Assembly: GCA_029556615.1 (NCBI GenBank) | Contig: JAKQDD010000081.1 | Coordinates: 1-38,569 of the forward strand | Origin: Verrucomicrobiota bacterium | Lineage (GTDB): Bacteria > Verrucomicrobiota > Verrucomicrobiia > Limisphaerales > J093 | DNA length: 38,569 nucleotides | Direction of reading: 5' to 3' | Shown here: positions 1-7,836 of the stretch, in pieces | Position numbering within the stretch: position 1 is the stretch's first letter | Layout of the letters: every line of letters starts with the position of its first letter | Notes under the pieces: generated by a model | Databases searched by the model: none | The model's input: only the letters and a program-made list of their open reading frames with translations | Told to the model about the DNA's origin: nothing | Translations under genes and position numbers: made by a program

Positions 1-2
1 TG

Positions 3-95
3 CGCGCCGCCTTCGCCGCCCTGAACCGCGGCGCCGGCCTGGTCTTCGCCCACGCCGGCCGCCCAAGCCCCCCTCACCCCCCCGGCCTCCTATGA
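3..95 (+). CDS. 3' end of an unidentified gene entering from the left
   Basis: The plus-strand frame that is open from the first full codon (position 3) runs 30 codons and stops at TGA 93-95. Its translation begins RAAFAALNRGAGLVFAHAGR and ends in a Pro-rich tail, which looks like the C-terminus of a real protein but is too short to assign to a family. An ATG at 92-94 overlaps the stop as ATGA; the ORF starting there is Pro/Arg-rich low-complexity sequence and I do not accept it as a gene. The call is tentative because any frame of GC-rich DNA can stay open for 30 codons. Confidence 0.3.
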   Translation, partial: RAAFAALNRGAGLVFAHAGRPSPPHPPGLL

Positions 96-764
96 CCCCG
101 GCGCCCCTTTTACCCCTTTCCCGGGGACGGCAGTCACCCGGACGCCAGTCCGTTGCGCGGCATCCTTCACTCTGCCTGCCGGTGACTGCCCCCCCGGCCC
201 CCCCGCCCGGCGGCTGGGCCTCCCGCCGGCCCAGACCCGCGCCAAAGGCTCGCCGCCTCTGGACTCCGCCCCCCCGCTGCGCTGGCCTCAACGCTCCGCG
301 CGCCTTTCCGCCCGCCGGAAAGGTGATCAGGCTCGCTGCGCTCGCGGATGTGCGAAGTTCGCTCGCCCAAATCCCCGGCCAAGCCGTATCCCCCTGCGCC
401 GCCACCGGCTCCCGGCGCGGACACTGGCCCCTCGCTGGACGGCAGGCCGGGGCTTGGGGACGCCTGATTTCAGCTTTCAGCTTTCACGTTTCCCCCCGGA
501 GCGGCAGGAAGCGGACTCTCAGCCCGTCAGGCGACCTCGACGGACGCCCCGGCGCGGATTGCGGGGCGCATCCTCTCCGTTAGTCCCGCCGCGATGTTGT
601 GGACGTGTTCATGCTCTTGTTTCGGTCATCTTTGCCCTTCACTGGCGCGGCTTCGTGCGGGGGCCGGGACAAGTGGTGCCCTCTGAAGACCACTCCCACT
701 GGCCGCCCGCAGCCGCCGCGCTCTTCCGTGAAAGGGCAAAGAAGCCCGCAACAAATAAAAAAAC
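96..764. other. 669-bp stretch without a convincing gene
   Basis: All open frames here translate to Pro/Arg/Gly-rich sequence typical of GC-rich non-coding DNA. The stretch holds short direct repeats (cagctttcagctttca near 470) and a separated inverted repeat, ctttgcccttcac at 630-642 against gtgaaagggcaaag at 728-741, which would close an approximately 85-nt loop just before the small gene at 765. No tRNA or rRNA was recognised. Confidence 0.5.
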
Positions 765-1031
765 ATGAACACTCAAAATCACAACATCGCAGCTCCCTCC
801 GTCACCATTGCTCCCCGCAACCCGCGCCGGGGCGTCCTCCTCTTCGTGGTCACCCTCACCACCTTCCAGGACGTCCGCTCCTACCCCTGCCGCTCCCTGG
901 AGAGTGCCCTCAAACTGGCCGAGCGCTTCATTGCCGGCGTCACCAAGCCCCGCCCCGCCGCCCAGGAGCCCGCGGACAACCCGTACCAGTACGACAGCCC
1001 GCCCCGCACCGCCGAGCCGGTGGCCGCATAG
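765..1031 (+). CDS. Small conserved-looking hypothetical protein (88 aa)
   Basis: I do not recognise a family. The 88-residue product has balanced composition, unlike the shadow frames around it: a basic N-terminus, a hydrophobic beta-strand segment (GVLLFVVTLTTFQ, about residues 23-35), an amphipathic helix (SLESALKLAERFIAGV) and a Pro-rich acidic tail. The ATG at 765 follows an A-rich leader (aaataaaaaaac) with no Shine-Dalgarno sequence. A strong terminator hairpin begins 10 nt after the stop, which supports a genuine single-gene transcription unit. It is the only complete plus-strand gene in the left 12 kb of the element, so it is transcribed against the packaging and replication operon, as accessory genes of phages and satellites often are. 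Confidence 0.6.
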   Translation: MNTQNHNIAAPSVTIAPRNPRRGVLLFVVTLTTFQDVRSYPCRSLESALKLAERFIAGVTKPRPAAQEPADNPYQYDSPPRTAEPVAA

Positions 1032-1040
1032 GTCAGACCT

Positions 1041-1066
1041 CCCCGGCTCCGGCCGGGGATTCTTTT
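1041..1066 (+). terminator. Rho-independent terminator after the 88-aa gene
   Basis: A perfect 7-bp GC stem (ccccggc 1041-1047 with gccgggg 1052-1058, loop tccg) is followed by attctttt. It starts 10 nt after the TAG of the 765-1031 gene. Confidence 0.7.
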
Positions 1067-1232
1067 CGCTCGCGAACAAAACCATCCCCAAACCGCTCAC
1101 TCCGCTGCCAGGCCTCACGCCGTCACTCCGCCTGCTTGCGCACGCCTCGCGCCGTCATTCGGCCTGCGGCTCCGTTCGCTCCCCCACCCACCCCCAATGC
1201 TCGCCCCCCTCCATCCCCAGGGGGGCTGCGCC

Positions 1233-2615
1233 TCACAACCCTCTCAATTTCCTCTGGGAAATTGAGCGCGCCCTCGTCGCCACCAAATACCGCAGCGCCT
1301 CGGCGGCATCATCCCCCCCGACGCCCTCCTCGTCCGCGTCCACCTTCAGCACATCCTCCGGCCGACTCGGATCGTGCTGCAGGCTCGGCAACGTCTCCAC
1401 CAGCCGCCCGCACCGCCGATGAATGAACAACCGGGCCGGAATGTTCCCCTCCACATCCCCCAACCGCTGCAATACCTCCGCCCAACCGTTCACCCGGTCC
1501 ATATTCGCCGGCCGGAGCGTGATGCCCTCCCGCCCATACTGCGCGGCGATCGTCGTCCCATCACTCTGCCGGCTGAAAACATCCGTCCCCGCCACAAACC
1601 GCCGGAGCTGCTCCACGCGCAAACCATGCCGCGCCAGCATGGCCTTGACCGCCGCCGCATGCCGCTGCGGCAGCCACAGCCGCTCCGCGTGCTCGTCCAC
1701 CACGAACAGGTTGCCATCCCCATCCGTGCAACCGAGCAGCACAACCGTGTAGTGGGCGAACCCGTAATCCAACGCCGCAAACCACTCCCGCGCCCGCGTC
1801 TCGTCGAAGTCGGCCAATACATGAACGTCCCGCCGGAAGGTCGTGAAAAACTGCCCGGCCGCCAGGTCCCAGTCCCCCTCCAGCCACGCCCGCCGCTGCC
1901 AGCCGCTCAACCCCTCCAGCACCCGCTGATATTCCGGGTTGTTGAAGGCGTTGTCGCTCACGCGCGCCGGCACAAACCGCGTCTCGCGCTCCCGCCGCTC
2001 CAGGAACGGCAGGACGAACTTCATCCGATACCAGGCATGCCCAATCCCGCCGGGATTGGTCGTCGAATAGATGCGCGGCCGCCAGTTCGGCTTGCTGGTC
2101 CGGCAGCAGGTCGTGATGTCCTGGTGCTTCCGGCTCGACAAGGTCGTCGCCTCCTCGATCCCGATCACGTCGTACTCCAGCCCCAGGTAGGCATCTATGT
2201 CCTTCTCCGCCTGGAAGTGCCCCGCGATAATCCGCGACCCGTTCCCGAACGTCAGCACACCCCGATACGCCGAGAACTCATGCGCCAGCCCGATGAAGAG
2301 CCGCCGTCTCAAGTCCTCGAAGTGTTCCATGTTGGCCTTGCCCACCTTCCGCAGCAGCAGGCACTTCAACCCCGGCACCCGCTGACAATCATCCGCCCCC
2401 ATCTGCGCCAGGAGCCAGTGGCTCTTGCCGCCCCCCCGGGCCCCGCCGTAGCCGACCGCCGTCGGCCCGCCGGCCCGGTCGCACAGCCTCGCCGCCGCCG
2501 AGGCGGCAAGCTGCCGCTCCTGCAGGATGACACCCGCCCGCTCGAAGTTGTCCATCTGGTCCTCCGGACAGCCCACCGCCCGGCCCACCGCAAAATACCG
2601 TTCCAGTTCAGTCAT
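1233..2615 (-). CDS. Phage terminase large subunit (packaging ATPase/nuclease)
   Basis: The protein of 460 residues would be the motor that pumps DNA into a procapsid and cuts it. Near residue 60 it has a Walker A-like loop (GGARGGGKS), and about 100 residues later a Walker B with catalytic acid (YDVIGIEEATTL) and a coupling motif region (YSTTNPGG). The C-terminal half has an RNase H-like nuclease start (ALDYGFAHYTVVLL, then DGDGNLFVVDEH) and a later acidic cluster (DEEGVGGDDAAEALRYL). The start chosen is the ATG at 2615, which overlaps the end of the small-terminase gene by 8 nt and gives MTELERYFAVGR; an in-frame extension to 2669 is Arg-rich and lies inside that gene. A perfect 10-bp hairpin (1243-1252 with 1257-1266) lies within its last codons. 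Family assignment is firm. Confidence 0.9.
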   Translation of the reverse strand: MTELERYFAVGRAVGCPEDQMDNFERAGVILQERQLAASAAARLCDRAGGPTAVGYGGARGGGKSHWLLAQMGADDCQRVPGLKCLLLRKVGKANMEHFEDLRRRLFIGLAHEFSAYRGVLTFGNGSRIIAGHFQAEKDIDAYLGLEYDVIGIEEATTLSSRKHQDITTCCRTSKPNWRPRIYSTTNPGGIGHAWYRMKFVLPFLERRERETRFVPARVSDNAFNNPEYQRVLEGLSGWQRRAWLEGDWDLAAGQFFTTFRRDVHVLADFDETRAREWFAALDYGFAHYTVVLLGCTDGDGNLFVVDEHAERLWLPQRHAAAVKAMLARHGLRVEQLRRFVAGTDVFSRQSDGTTIAAQYGREGITLRPANMDRVNGWAEVLQRLGDVEGNIPARLFIHRRCGRLVETLPSLQHDPSRPEDVLKVDADEEGVGGDDAAEALRYLVATRARSISQRKLRGL

Positions 2616-3207
2616 GCTTCGCCTCCCCCGTGCCAGCCAGCGCCGCCGGAACCGGCGCCGCCTCCACATCCACCACTTCCCCCGGCAGCGGCTTGCCGTA
2701 AATCTTCTTCAGCGCGGCCTGCACCTCCACCCGGATCGGCCCCCCGTCCGGCCCGGTCACCTCGGCCCGCTCCATCGGCTTCTCGCACGCGCTATGCCCC
2801 AGCTTGCTCGCCAGCTCCAGCAGGCGGGCATACCCCTCCAGCGTGCCACATCGCTCCGCTCGCGCCATCCAGCGCCGGCGAACCTCCGCCGCAAACGCCA
2901 CCAACTCCCAGCGCTCCTTCCATTCCGCTTCGCGGAGTTCCTGATACCGCTTCGCCCAGTCCACGCCCTTTTCCCGGGTCATGGCCTCCGCCGCCTCCCG
3001 CTCGACCAGGGCCATGTGGGCGCCATAGGCAGCCACCCGGGCCCCCCAGTCGAACTTGCGGGACCATTTCTCCATCAGCACCTTGCTGCGCCCCAGCTTC
3101 TGCGCCACCTTCGCCAGCGACCGTTCCGGTCCCTGGCTCAGGTAAAGGCTGAAGGCCGCAAACGCCTTATCGCTCTCTTTCGGTTGTTGCTCAAACGCTA
3201 ACGCCAT
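2608..3207 (-). CDS. Terminase small-subunit-like DNA-binding protein
   Basis: The protein has 199 residues. Its N-terminal third (FSLYLSQGPERSLAKVAQKLGRSKVLMEKWSRKFDW, split here by eye into two helices and a turn) is the HTH typical of phage small terminases, which recognise the packaging site and load the large subunit. A long charged helical middle follows, then a Pro/Ala-rich tail. The ATG at 3207 is preceded by aggaaagga, a good Shine-Dalgarno at normal spacing, so the longer ORF to 3342 is not used; that extension would run through the palindrome at 3233-3287. The stop overlaps the large-terminase start by 8 nt. Assignment rests on the N-terminal HTH and on position; the rest of the protein is not diagnostic. 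Confidence 0.75.
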   Translation of the reverse strand: MALAFEQQPKESDKAFAAFSLYLSQGPERSLAKVAQKLGRSKVLMEKWSRKFDWGARVAAYGAHMALVEREAAEAMTREKGVDWAKRYQELREAEWKERWELVAFAAEVRRRWMARAERCGTLEGYARLLELASKLGHSACEKPMERAEVTGPDGGPIRVEVQAALKKIYGKPLPGEVVDVEAAPVPAALAGTGEAKHD

Positions 3208-3232
3208 ATCGGTCCTTTCCTGCAGCCGTAAC

Positions 3233-3287
3233 GGCAGTGGCGGAAGGGCAACCCGACCCCCCGGGAGGGTTGCCCCTTCCCACTGCC
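3233..3287. repeat. Long imperfect palindrome upstream of the terminase genes
   Basis: Arms of about 21-22 bp (3233-3254 and 3267-3287; core ggcagtgg.ggaagg.gcaaccc) flank the 12-nt loop gaccccccggga. It lies between the ATPase gene stop at 3339 and the small-terminase start. The loop-to-arm text cccccgggaggg also occurs in the palindromic insert inside uvrA (21877-21947), so it may belong to the same interspersed repeat family. An RNA hairpin acting on terminase expression is an alternative. Confidence 0.7.
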
Positions 3288-3338
3288 TGTCCCGTTTCCT
3301 GCTGCATATTCTTTTAAGGCATGTTGCAGTCCTGCAGT

Positions 3339-4376
3339 TCACGCCTCCGCCACCCAGTAAAGCCCGCCGCCCGACTGGATCACCCCGCCCGCCACCAGCC
3401 GCTTCAGGTAGGTCGCGGTGGTCCGCGGGCTCATCTTCAGGGCCGCCCCGGCTTCATTCACGATGCGGGTGAACGGCTTGCCCTCCGTGCGGATCACCGC
3501 CTCCACAAACTCCCGATCCGCGCACACCTTGTTCTTCGACTGGGGCCGGCGCAGGGCCCCGGGATTCAGTTCCGGCGCCAGCCGCATCAACGGGTAATCC
3601 CACTCCACCACAAACTCCGGCCGTTGCGGCAGGTTGCGCAGGATGGCGCTCACCGTGAAGCAGTCCGGCTCCTCATGCGGCGTCAGGATGAGGATGGAGT
3701 CCGGGTCACGCGCCCACGCCCCGGCCCCACTCATCCGGTCAATCGCAGTCTTGGCCGAGCTGTCGCCCTTGGCGAAATGGTGCGCCACCACCACCGCCGC
3801 CCCGGACGACTGGGCCAGCGCCTCAAACTCATTCATCAGGCTGGCGATCTCCCCGTTGGCGTTCTCATCTCGCTCCCCGAGCAGCTTGTAGGCCGGATCG
3901 AGGATGATCAGGCCGAACGCGTGCCGGGCGAGCTGCTCTTCCAGCTTCGGCCGGAGGCGGCTCAGGTCCGCGCTGCGCCCCCGCAGGTTCCACAGGGCCA
4001 GCGTGTCGCCCAGCCCCTGGCACTCGGGCCGGGCGCCGGCCAGCGCGTTGATGCGCTGGCCGATGGACCAACGGGGCAGCTCGAAATTGATATAGACCAC
4101 CGGCATCCTGGCACACCGGTGGCCCCACCACTTCTCGCCGCTGGCGACGCTCAGGGCCAGATCGAGCAAACACCAGCTCTTGTTGCTCTTGCTGGTGCCG
4201 CCCAGGATCATCTTGCACCCCTGGTGCAGCAGGCCCTCGATCACCTGCGGCGGCGCAGCCGGCGCGCTCGCCACAAACTCGCGCAGAAATTCAATCTCCG
4301 GCAGCGGCGCCGCCAGGACCCCCAGGTCCACCGCCGGATCAACCTGCTCGGATGGGTTGTAAGTCTTAATCTCCAC
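3339..4376 (-). CDS. RepA-like replicative ATPase/helicase (AAA_25 type)
   Basis: The 345-residue protein resembles hexameric RepA/AAA_25 ATPases of phages and plasmids, which unwind DNA at replication origins. Visible motifs are Walker A at residues 59-67 (GGTSKSNKS, the RepA-type GGxSKxxKS), Walker B at 155-160 (GLIILD), a sensor-like AAVVVAHHFAKG near 195, and a C-terminal winged-helix-like segment (about 295-340: RIVNEAGAALKMSPRTTATYLKRL). Length fits the family. It follows the primase gene with a 1-nt gap (4376/4378), so helicase and primase are almost certainly co-translated. ATG at 4376. An alternative is a recombination mediator of the RecA/DnaB fold, but the Walker A variant favours RepA. 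Confidence 0.8.
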   Translation of the reverse strand: MEIKTYNPSEQVDPAVDLGVLAAPLPEIEFLREFVASAPAAPPQVIEGLLHQGCKMILGGTSKSNKSWCLLDLALSVASGEKWWGHRCARMPVVYINFELPRWSIGQRINALAGARPECQGLGDTLALWNLRGRSADLSRLRPKLEEQLARHAFGLIILDPAYKLLGERDENANGEIASLMNEFEALAQSSGAAVVVAHHFAKGDSSAKTAIDRMSGAGAWARDPDSILILTPHEEPDCFTVSAILRNLPQRPEFVVEWDYPLMRLAPELNPGALRRPQSKNKVCADREFVEAVIRTEGKPFTRIVNEAGAALKMSPRTTATYLKRLVAGGVIQSGGGLYWVAEA

Positions 4377-4377
4377 G

Positions 4378-5394
4378 CTATTGCCTCAACCAAACCAATC
4401 GTTGCAGCCGCCCGTCGCGGAATGCCCCCGGCACCCGCACCGGCTGCGAGTAAGTGAAAACTTTCGGGTCACACCCGAAGGCGACTAGCGCCGCCTTGAG
4501 CCGCTCCTCCAGGAGCCGGCTCCGGGGCGCATCAAACCACCCATGCAGGCTCTTGCCCGCCGTATCAATAATGGCGTGCAGCGTGAAATGGAGCCGCCGG
4601 TTCAGGTAGGCGAAAATCGCCCCCACCTCGTCCCGCGCCAGCGTATCCGACTCGATGACGAGAAACCGATGCCCGCTCAGGTTCTCATTGCTCCGGCGGT
4701 AGCTCCCCGCCTTGAACGACGAACCGCACGTGTAATTCCCCATCACCGGCCCGATCTGATACCACTCCGCCACCGGCCGGAAATGCGTCCGGTGCTCCGG
4801 CTTGCCGGAGCTGTACACATCCCCGATCCAGACGGTGGCGCAGGCCGGCCACAACTTGAGCCAAGTGCGAAACTGGTCCTCGGCATCCCGCTCCGCCACC
4901 AGCAACGGCGAATCCTCGAGGATCTGCGCCATCGGCCACCGAAAGAAATCAAACAACTCCGCCCGGAAACCCTCTGCCGCGGCGCGGAGGGTTTCCAAAA
5001 GCAACTGCTCGCCCGCGGCGCGGCCCTCGGCCCGCGCGCGGGCCTTCACGACCTCGCGCGGCAACACCCCCCCGCCGGCCTGCAGCACATCCCCGCTGCG
5101 CAGCACCTTCCCGCCCGGCAACCGCAGCTCCCAGGGCGAGGCCCCCAGCTCCCGGCGCAAACGCCGGTTCGCCTCGGCCACCGCCCCCGCGCACGAGGCG
5201 TGAAAGCAAAAGATGGTCGGCGCGCCGTCCACGTTCACCCGGCAGTCCTTCTTCCCGTTGCCGCGGGTGTGGAACGCCTCGCCGGGACACCGGCAAAACC
5301 CGGATACCTCGGTTTGCCAGTCAATGGCACCCAGAAGCCGGACGGCGGCATGACGGGGATCCACCATGAAAAAGGCGTCATTTTTGACCTGCAA
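4378..5394 (-). CDS. Primase: CHC2-like zinc ribbon plus AEP-like catalytic region
   Basis: The 338-residue protein would synthesise primers for the element's own replication. At residues 34-68 is a Cys/His cluster (C34, C36, H42, C51, C63, H65, C68; text FCFHASC) like the CHC2 zinc ribbon of DnaG/P4-type primases. The C-terminal half carries strings like archaeo-eukaryotic primase cores: an acidic ESD at about 247-249 and GKSLHGWF about 40 residues later (the sxH motif). The catalytic assignment is inferred from these two strings. The ORF opens with TTG at 5394; ATG at 5367 (MVDPRHAAVRLL) is the alternative and keeps all motifs. Neither has a strong Shine-Dalgarno. Confidence 0.65.
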   Translation of the reverse strand: MQVKNDAFFMVDPRHAAVRLLGAIDWQTEVSGFCRCPGEAFHTRGNGKKDCRVNVDGAPTIFCFHASCAGAVAEANRRLRRELGASPWELRLPGGKVLRSGDVLQAGGGVLPREVVKARARAEGRAAGEQLLLETLRAAAEGFRAELFDFFRWPMAQILEDSPLLVAERDAEDQFRTWLKLWPACATVWIGDVYSSGKPEHRTHFRPVAEWYQIGPVMGNYTCGSSFKAGSYRRSNENLSGHRFLVIESDTLARDEVGAIFAYLNRRLHFTLHAIIDTAGKSLHGWFDAPRSRLLEERLKAALVAFGCDPKVFTYSQPVRVPGAFRDGRLQRLVWLRQ

Positions 5395-5414
5395 CGGGCC
5401 GCCCCATCCGGCGG

Positions 5415-5567
5415 CTACCGTGACCCCTTCCCCGCCTCCCGCCCCCCGCTGGCACCCTTTGCCGAAAAAAACGCCTCATTAGGTGGCGGGTTTTGCGCCT
5501 TGCCCATTAACGCCCCAACCCAGGCAACCGGGTGCGGAACCTCATACGTCCGCAGATAAACATTCAC
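5415..5567 (-). CDS. Tiny ORF, 50 aa, GTG start coupled to the upstream tiny ORF
   Basis: The GTG at 5567 overlaps the TGA of the preceding tiny ORF as GTGA, the same coupling style used by neighbouring genes here (5969/5972, 8072/8075). The translation begins VNVYLRTYEVPHPVAWVGAL, which looks protein-like, and ends in a Gly/Arg-rich tail at TAG 5415, 20 nt before the primase start. No family recognised. Small genes of this size are usual in phage replication modules, but the ORF is short enough that chance cannot be excluded. Confidence 0.4.
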   Translation of the reverse strand: MNVYLRTYEVPHPVAWVGALMGKAQNPPPNEAFFSAKGASGGREAGKGSR

Positions 5568-5716
5568 CCCCGCGCCACCAGCCGGCTGCCCTTCAGCTTC
5601 CGAACCCGCTCCACGGCCGCCGGGTTATGACATTGAATCCAAGTCACCCCCGGGGCCACCCGCCACCAGGCCGCCGGGCGGCAACCGCCCGCAACTGCTT
5701 CCCAACTCGAAATCAT
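5564..5716 (-). CDS. Tiny ORF, 50 aa, hypothetical
   Basis: ATG 5716 to TGA 5564. The second half reads VTWIQCHNPAAVERVRKLKG, a plausible strand-helix segment, after a Trp-rich N-terminus. It starts 10 nt after the stop of the 81-aa gene and ends in a GTGA overlap with the next ORF, so it fits the continuous minus-strand operon. No family recognised; accepted mainly on position and overlap. Confidence 0.4.
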   Translation of the reverse strand: MISSWEAVAGGCRPAAWWRVAPGVTWIQCHNPAAVERVRKLKGSRLVARG

Positions 5717-5726
5717 CAGCTCGCCC

Positions 5727-5972
5727 TCACAGCGCCAGCTCCGGCTGGCAGTATTGTTTCGCCGCCCGGATGAAATCCGCCGGCCTCCGGCAAACCTCCG
5801 CCGCCACCTGCGGCGGCAGATACAAAAGATTCTCCGCCCCGTAGCGGGCCGCGATGAACCGGAGAATCTGCCCCTCCGTCACCGCGTCCCCGCCAACCAG
5901 CCGCTCCATGCGTTGGACCGTGGCGACCGGAAGCCGCCCGGCCCCAACGCCGTTGTCGCTCGCATCGCTCAC
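5727..5972 (-). CDS. Small hypothetical phage protein (81 aa)
   Basis: GTG 5972 overlaps the TGA of the exonuclease gene (5969-5971) as GTGA. The longer in-frame ORF to 6383 is the shadow of the exonuclease gene. The product is helical and mildly charged (QILRFIAARYGAENLLYLPPQ, then VAAEVCRRPADFIRAAKQYC); Cys60-61 and Cys75 are not arranged like a metal site. Family unknown. Its place directly after the exonuclease suggests a recombination or replication accessory, but nothing in the sequence proves that. Confidence 0.6.
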   Translation of the reverse strand: MSDASDNGVGAGRLPVATVQRMERLVGGDAVTEGQILRFIAARYGAENLLYLPPQVAAEVCRRPADFIRAAKQYCQPELAL

Positions 5973-6784
5973 GCCGCCGTCAACACCGGCAGCGCCCCCG
6001 GAACCGGGGCGACGCGCGGATCGTAACTCTTCTCGTTGCGCCAGATCACCAGCGCCGCCTCGAAGGACTCCAGACCCGCCCGCAACTCTTCCTCGCTCCA
6101 GCGGTGCTCCACGGGAGCGCTGGGCTCGGTCGAGTTCACAATCACGCTCAGGCAGGCCATCGGCTTGCCCAGGGCGCGCCGATACGCCGCCAGTTGCTGG
6201 CACCAGGACCTGTATGCCCGCGGCTTGTAGCCGGCCTTTACCCCCTGCGTCTTGTAGTCCACCAGCGTCAGCCCGTGCTGCTGGTGCTCGACGAGCAGAT
6301 CCGCCGTGCCGGCGTAGCCCAGCTCCCGGTTCACCAGCACCCGCTCCGTCCACACCACGCGAACGCAGTTCGCCTGGAACCAATCCCGGTGCCGATTCAG
6401 CCAGGCCGCATAGGGCCCGGCCGGATCAACCTCCAGCGTCTTGGCGACCTGTTCCGCCCCGGCGTGAAACGCCGAGCCGAAATCCACCGCCGTCTTGACG
6501 CGGCTCTGCGCGTCTTCGACCACGCGCTTCGCAAACGCGTCCTCGCCCTCGCCCTCCCGGCGCGGCAGCGTCAGCGCCGCCAGCACCGCCTGCGTCATCT
6601 TCCATTCCACCAGCTCCGGCTTGTTGATGACGCCCAGCACGTTCGTAACGCTCGGCAGCAGCCCGAGCTTGCGGGCATCCCGAACCGTCGTCGGCCGCGG
6701 TTCCCCGCTGGCCGACAGGACGGAGTGCAAAGGCTCCCCGTCCTGCCGATACCAATGCGCGTTCTCTGGATTGAAAAGCTTCAT
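5969..6784 (-). CDS. PD-(D/E)XK exonuclease, RecB/Cas4/YqaJ-like
   Basis: The 271-residue protein has the RecB-family nuclease signature in order: GSAFHAG at 103-109 (motif with the conserved His), TERVL at 146-150, GTADLL with Asp162, and LVDYKTQ with Asp176 and Lys178. Such enzymes resect duplex ends and, in phages, work with an SSB or annealing protein; an SSB-like gene lies 24 nt upstream in the same operon and a junction-type nuclease before it, so this looks like the element's recombination/repair set. ATG at 6784, without a clear Shine-Dalgarno. The alternative is a Cas4-like protein; no Fe-S cysteine set is present and no CRISPR is nearby. Confidence 0.8.
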   Translation of the reverse strand: MKLFNPENAHWYRQDGEPLHSVLSASGEPRPTTVRDARKLGLLPSVTNVLGVINKPELVEWKMTQAVLAALTLPRREGEGEDAFAKRVVEDAQSRVKTAVDFGSAFHAGAEQVAKTLEVDPAGPYAAWLNRHRDWFQANCVRVVWTERVLVNRELGYAGTADLLVEHQQHGLTLVDYKTQGVKAGYKPRAYRSWCQQLAAYRRALGKPMACLSVIVNSTEPSAPVEHRWSEEELRAGLESFEAALVIWRNEKSYDPRVAPVPGALPVLTAA

Positions 6785-6808
6785 GGGATAATGTCGTCGG
6801 GGTCGTGA

Positions 6809-7453
6809 TTAAAACCCGACTTCGGGATCGAAGTCGGCCGTTGCCGCCGCCGCCGCCGGGGGCGGCGCCGTGCTTTTGGGACTCGCCGCCGGAGCGGCGC
6901 CATTCTGCGGCAACGCCGCCGCGACGGGATTCAGCGGCCGCGCCGCGCTCGCCGCCGGCTGCGGCTGCGCCTGGCCGGCCTCTTTCGCCTTCCACTCGGC
7001 GATCCGCTGCCGCGCCAGCGCCGGGTCATAGCTCCCCGAGGCCCCCAGCCGCTTCGTCGGCTTGGACACCGCGTCAATCGACGCGTAGGTCCGCCCCACC
7101 ATGTTCTGCTGGTGCGAGACCACCAGGGTGCAGCAAGCCCCGATCAGCTTCGCCAGGTCAATGCTCTCACCCGGCACCACCGGCCGCCCGCGCCACTTGC
7201 CGAGAAACACGGCCAGCTTCGCCTTCGGATGCAGGCTCGCCGTGAACGTCTTGGTGATGATGCAATTCCGGCCATCCTCGCTCCGCTGCTCGGTCTCAAA
7301 AACCAGCCGCACCTTGTTCACCAGCCGCCGCTGCCCCTGCCACTCCGACTCCACCAACCCAAGGTCAATCAGATCCACGCAAACGGCCGGGTGGATGCCC
7401 TCCGGGTGCGGCTTGAAGTCGCCGCCAACTTTCGATTGCAAGACGTAACTCAT
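6809..7453 (-). CDS. SSB-like single-stranded DNA-binding protein
   Basis: The 214-residue protein has a conserved-looking beta-rich N-terminal part (residues 1-135: VHPAVCVDLIDLG-type strand pattern, RLVFETE, TASLHPKAKLAVFLGKWRG) typical of a group of phage proteins believed to be OB-fold SSBs. An Ala/Pro/Gln-rich disordered linker follows, and the last residues are an acidic-hydrophobic tip (DFDPEVGF) much like the SSB C-terminal peptide that recruits partners. ATG at 7453 is used; it overlaps the TGA of the preceding nuclease gene as ATGA. Function is inferred from the architecture and from its nuclease neighbours. Confidence 0.65.
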   Translation of the reverse strand: MSYVLQSKVGGDFKPHPEGIHPAVCVDLIDLGLVESEWQGQRRLVNKVRLVFETEQRSEDGRNCIITKTFTASLHPKAKLAVFLGKWRGRPVVPGESIDLAKLIGACCTLVVSHQQNMVGRTYASIDAVSKPTKRLGASGSYDPALARQRIAEWKAKEAGQAQPQPAASAARPLNPVAAALPQNGAAPAASPKSTAPPPAAAAATADFDPEVGF

Positions 7454-7836
7454 ACGTGTTTTTCCTCTTGTTGCTCTACTGCTTCGGTTGATTCCTGGCG
7501 CTCCGCGCCAGTGCTCTGCCGCGGCAACGTGCCGCGGAGAAATTGGAAAAATGTTTCGGCCTCCATCGTCACCAGCCACGGCCGGAAGTTGCGCCGGTGC
7601 GCGACGACCGGAGTCTTGCCCCCCGCATCGCGCCGGGCCTGGTCCATCGCGTCCTCGATGTTGAGCCGCTCGACCGCCTTGACCTCGAAATGGATCCACG
7701 GCAGGGAATCGCAAACCACATCGGGAGAATCGGGCGACCCGCTGAACTGCTGCCCGCGCCGCGCCACGTAGCCATTGGCTCGCAGCTCATCCCGCCACTG
7801 ACGCTCCCCCCGCTTGCCCTTCTCGCGCGAGTTCAT
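7450..7836 (-). CDS. PD-(D/E)XK Holliday-junction-resolvase-like nuclease
   Basis: The 128-residue protein starts with a basic helix (REKGKRGERQWRDEL) containing the conserved Glu seen in Hjc/phage resolvase-like nucleases. It then has the catalytic core GSPDSPDVVCDSLPWIHFEVK at about 32-53 (Asp, then Glu-x-Lys). The C-terminal 25 residues are acidic and look disordered. Phage enzymes of this type cut branched recombination or replication intermediates before packaging. ATG at 7836 overlaps the TGA of the upstream HTH gene (ATGA), and its own TGA overlaps the SSB-like ATG. The exact substrate is not readable from sequence. Confidence 0.75.
   Translation of the reverse strand: MNSREKGKRGERQWRDELRANGYVARRGQQFSGSPDSPDVVCDSLPWIHFEVKAVERLNIEDAMDQARRDAGGKTPVVAHRRNFRPWLVTMEAETFFQFLRGTLPRQSTGAERQESTEAVEQQEEKHV

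Noticed and set aside
92..583. 163-codon plus-strand ORF starting in an ATGA overlap
   Set aside because: Despite the overlap with a possible upstream stop, the translation is low-complexity Pro/Arg/Ser and two other frames are equally open.
1243..1266. Hairpin ctcaatttcc/ggaaattgag as a terminase terminator
   Set aside because: It lies inside the coding region upstream of the stop codon, and no T-tract follows on the minus strand.
1374..3152. 592-codon plus-strand ORF
   Set aside because: Antisense to the terminase genes, Pro/Arg-rich, no recognisable domain; typical of GC-rich DNA.
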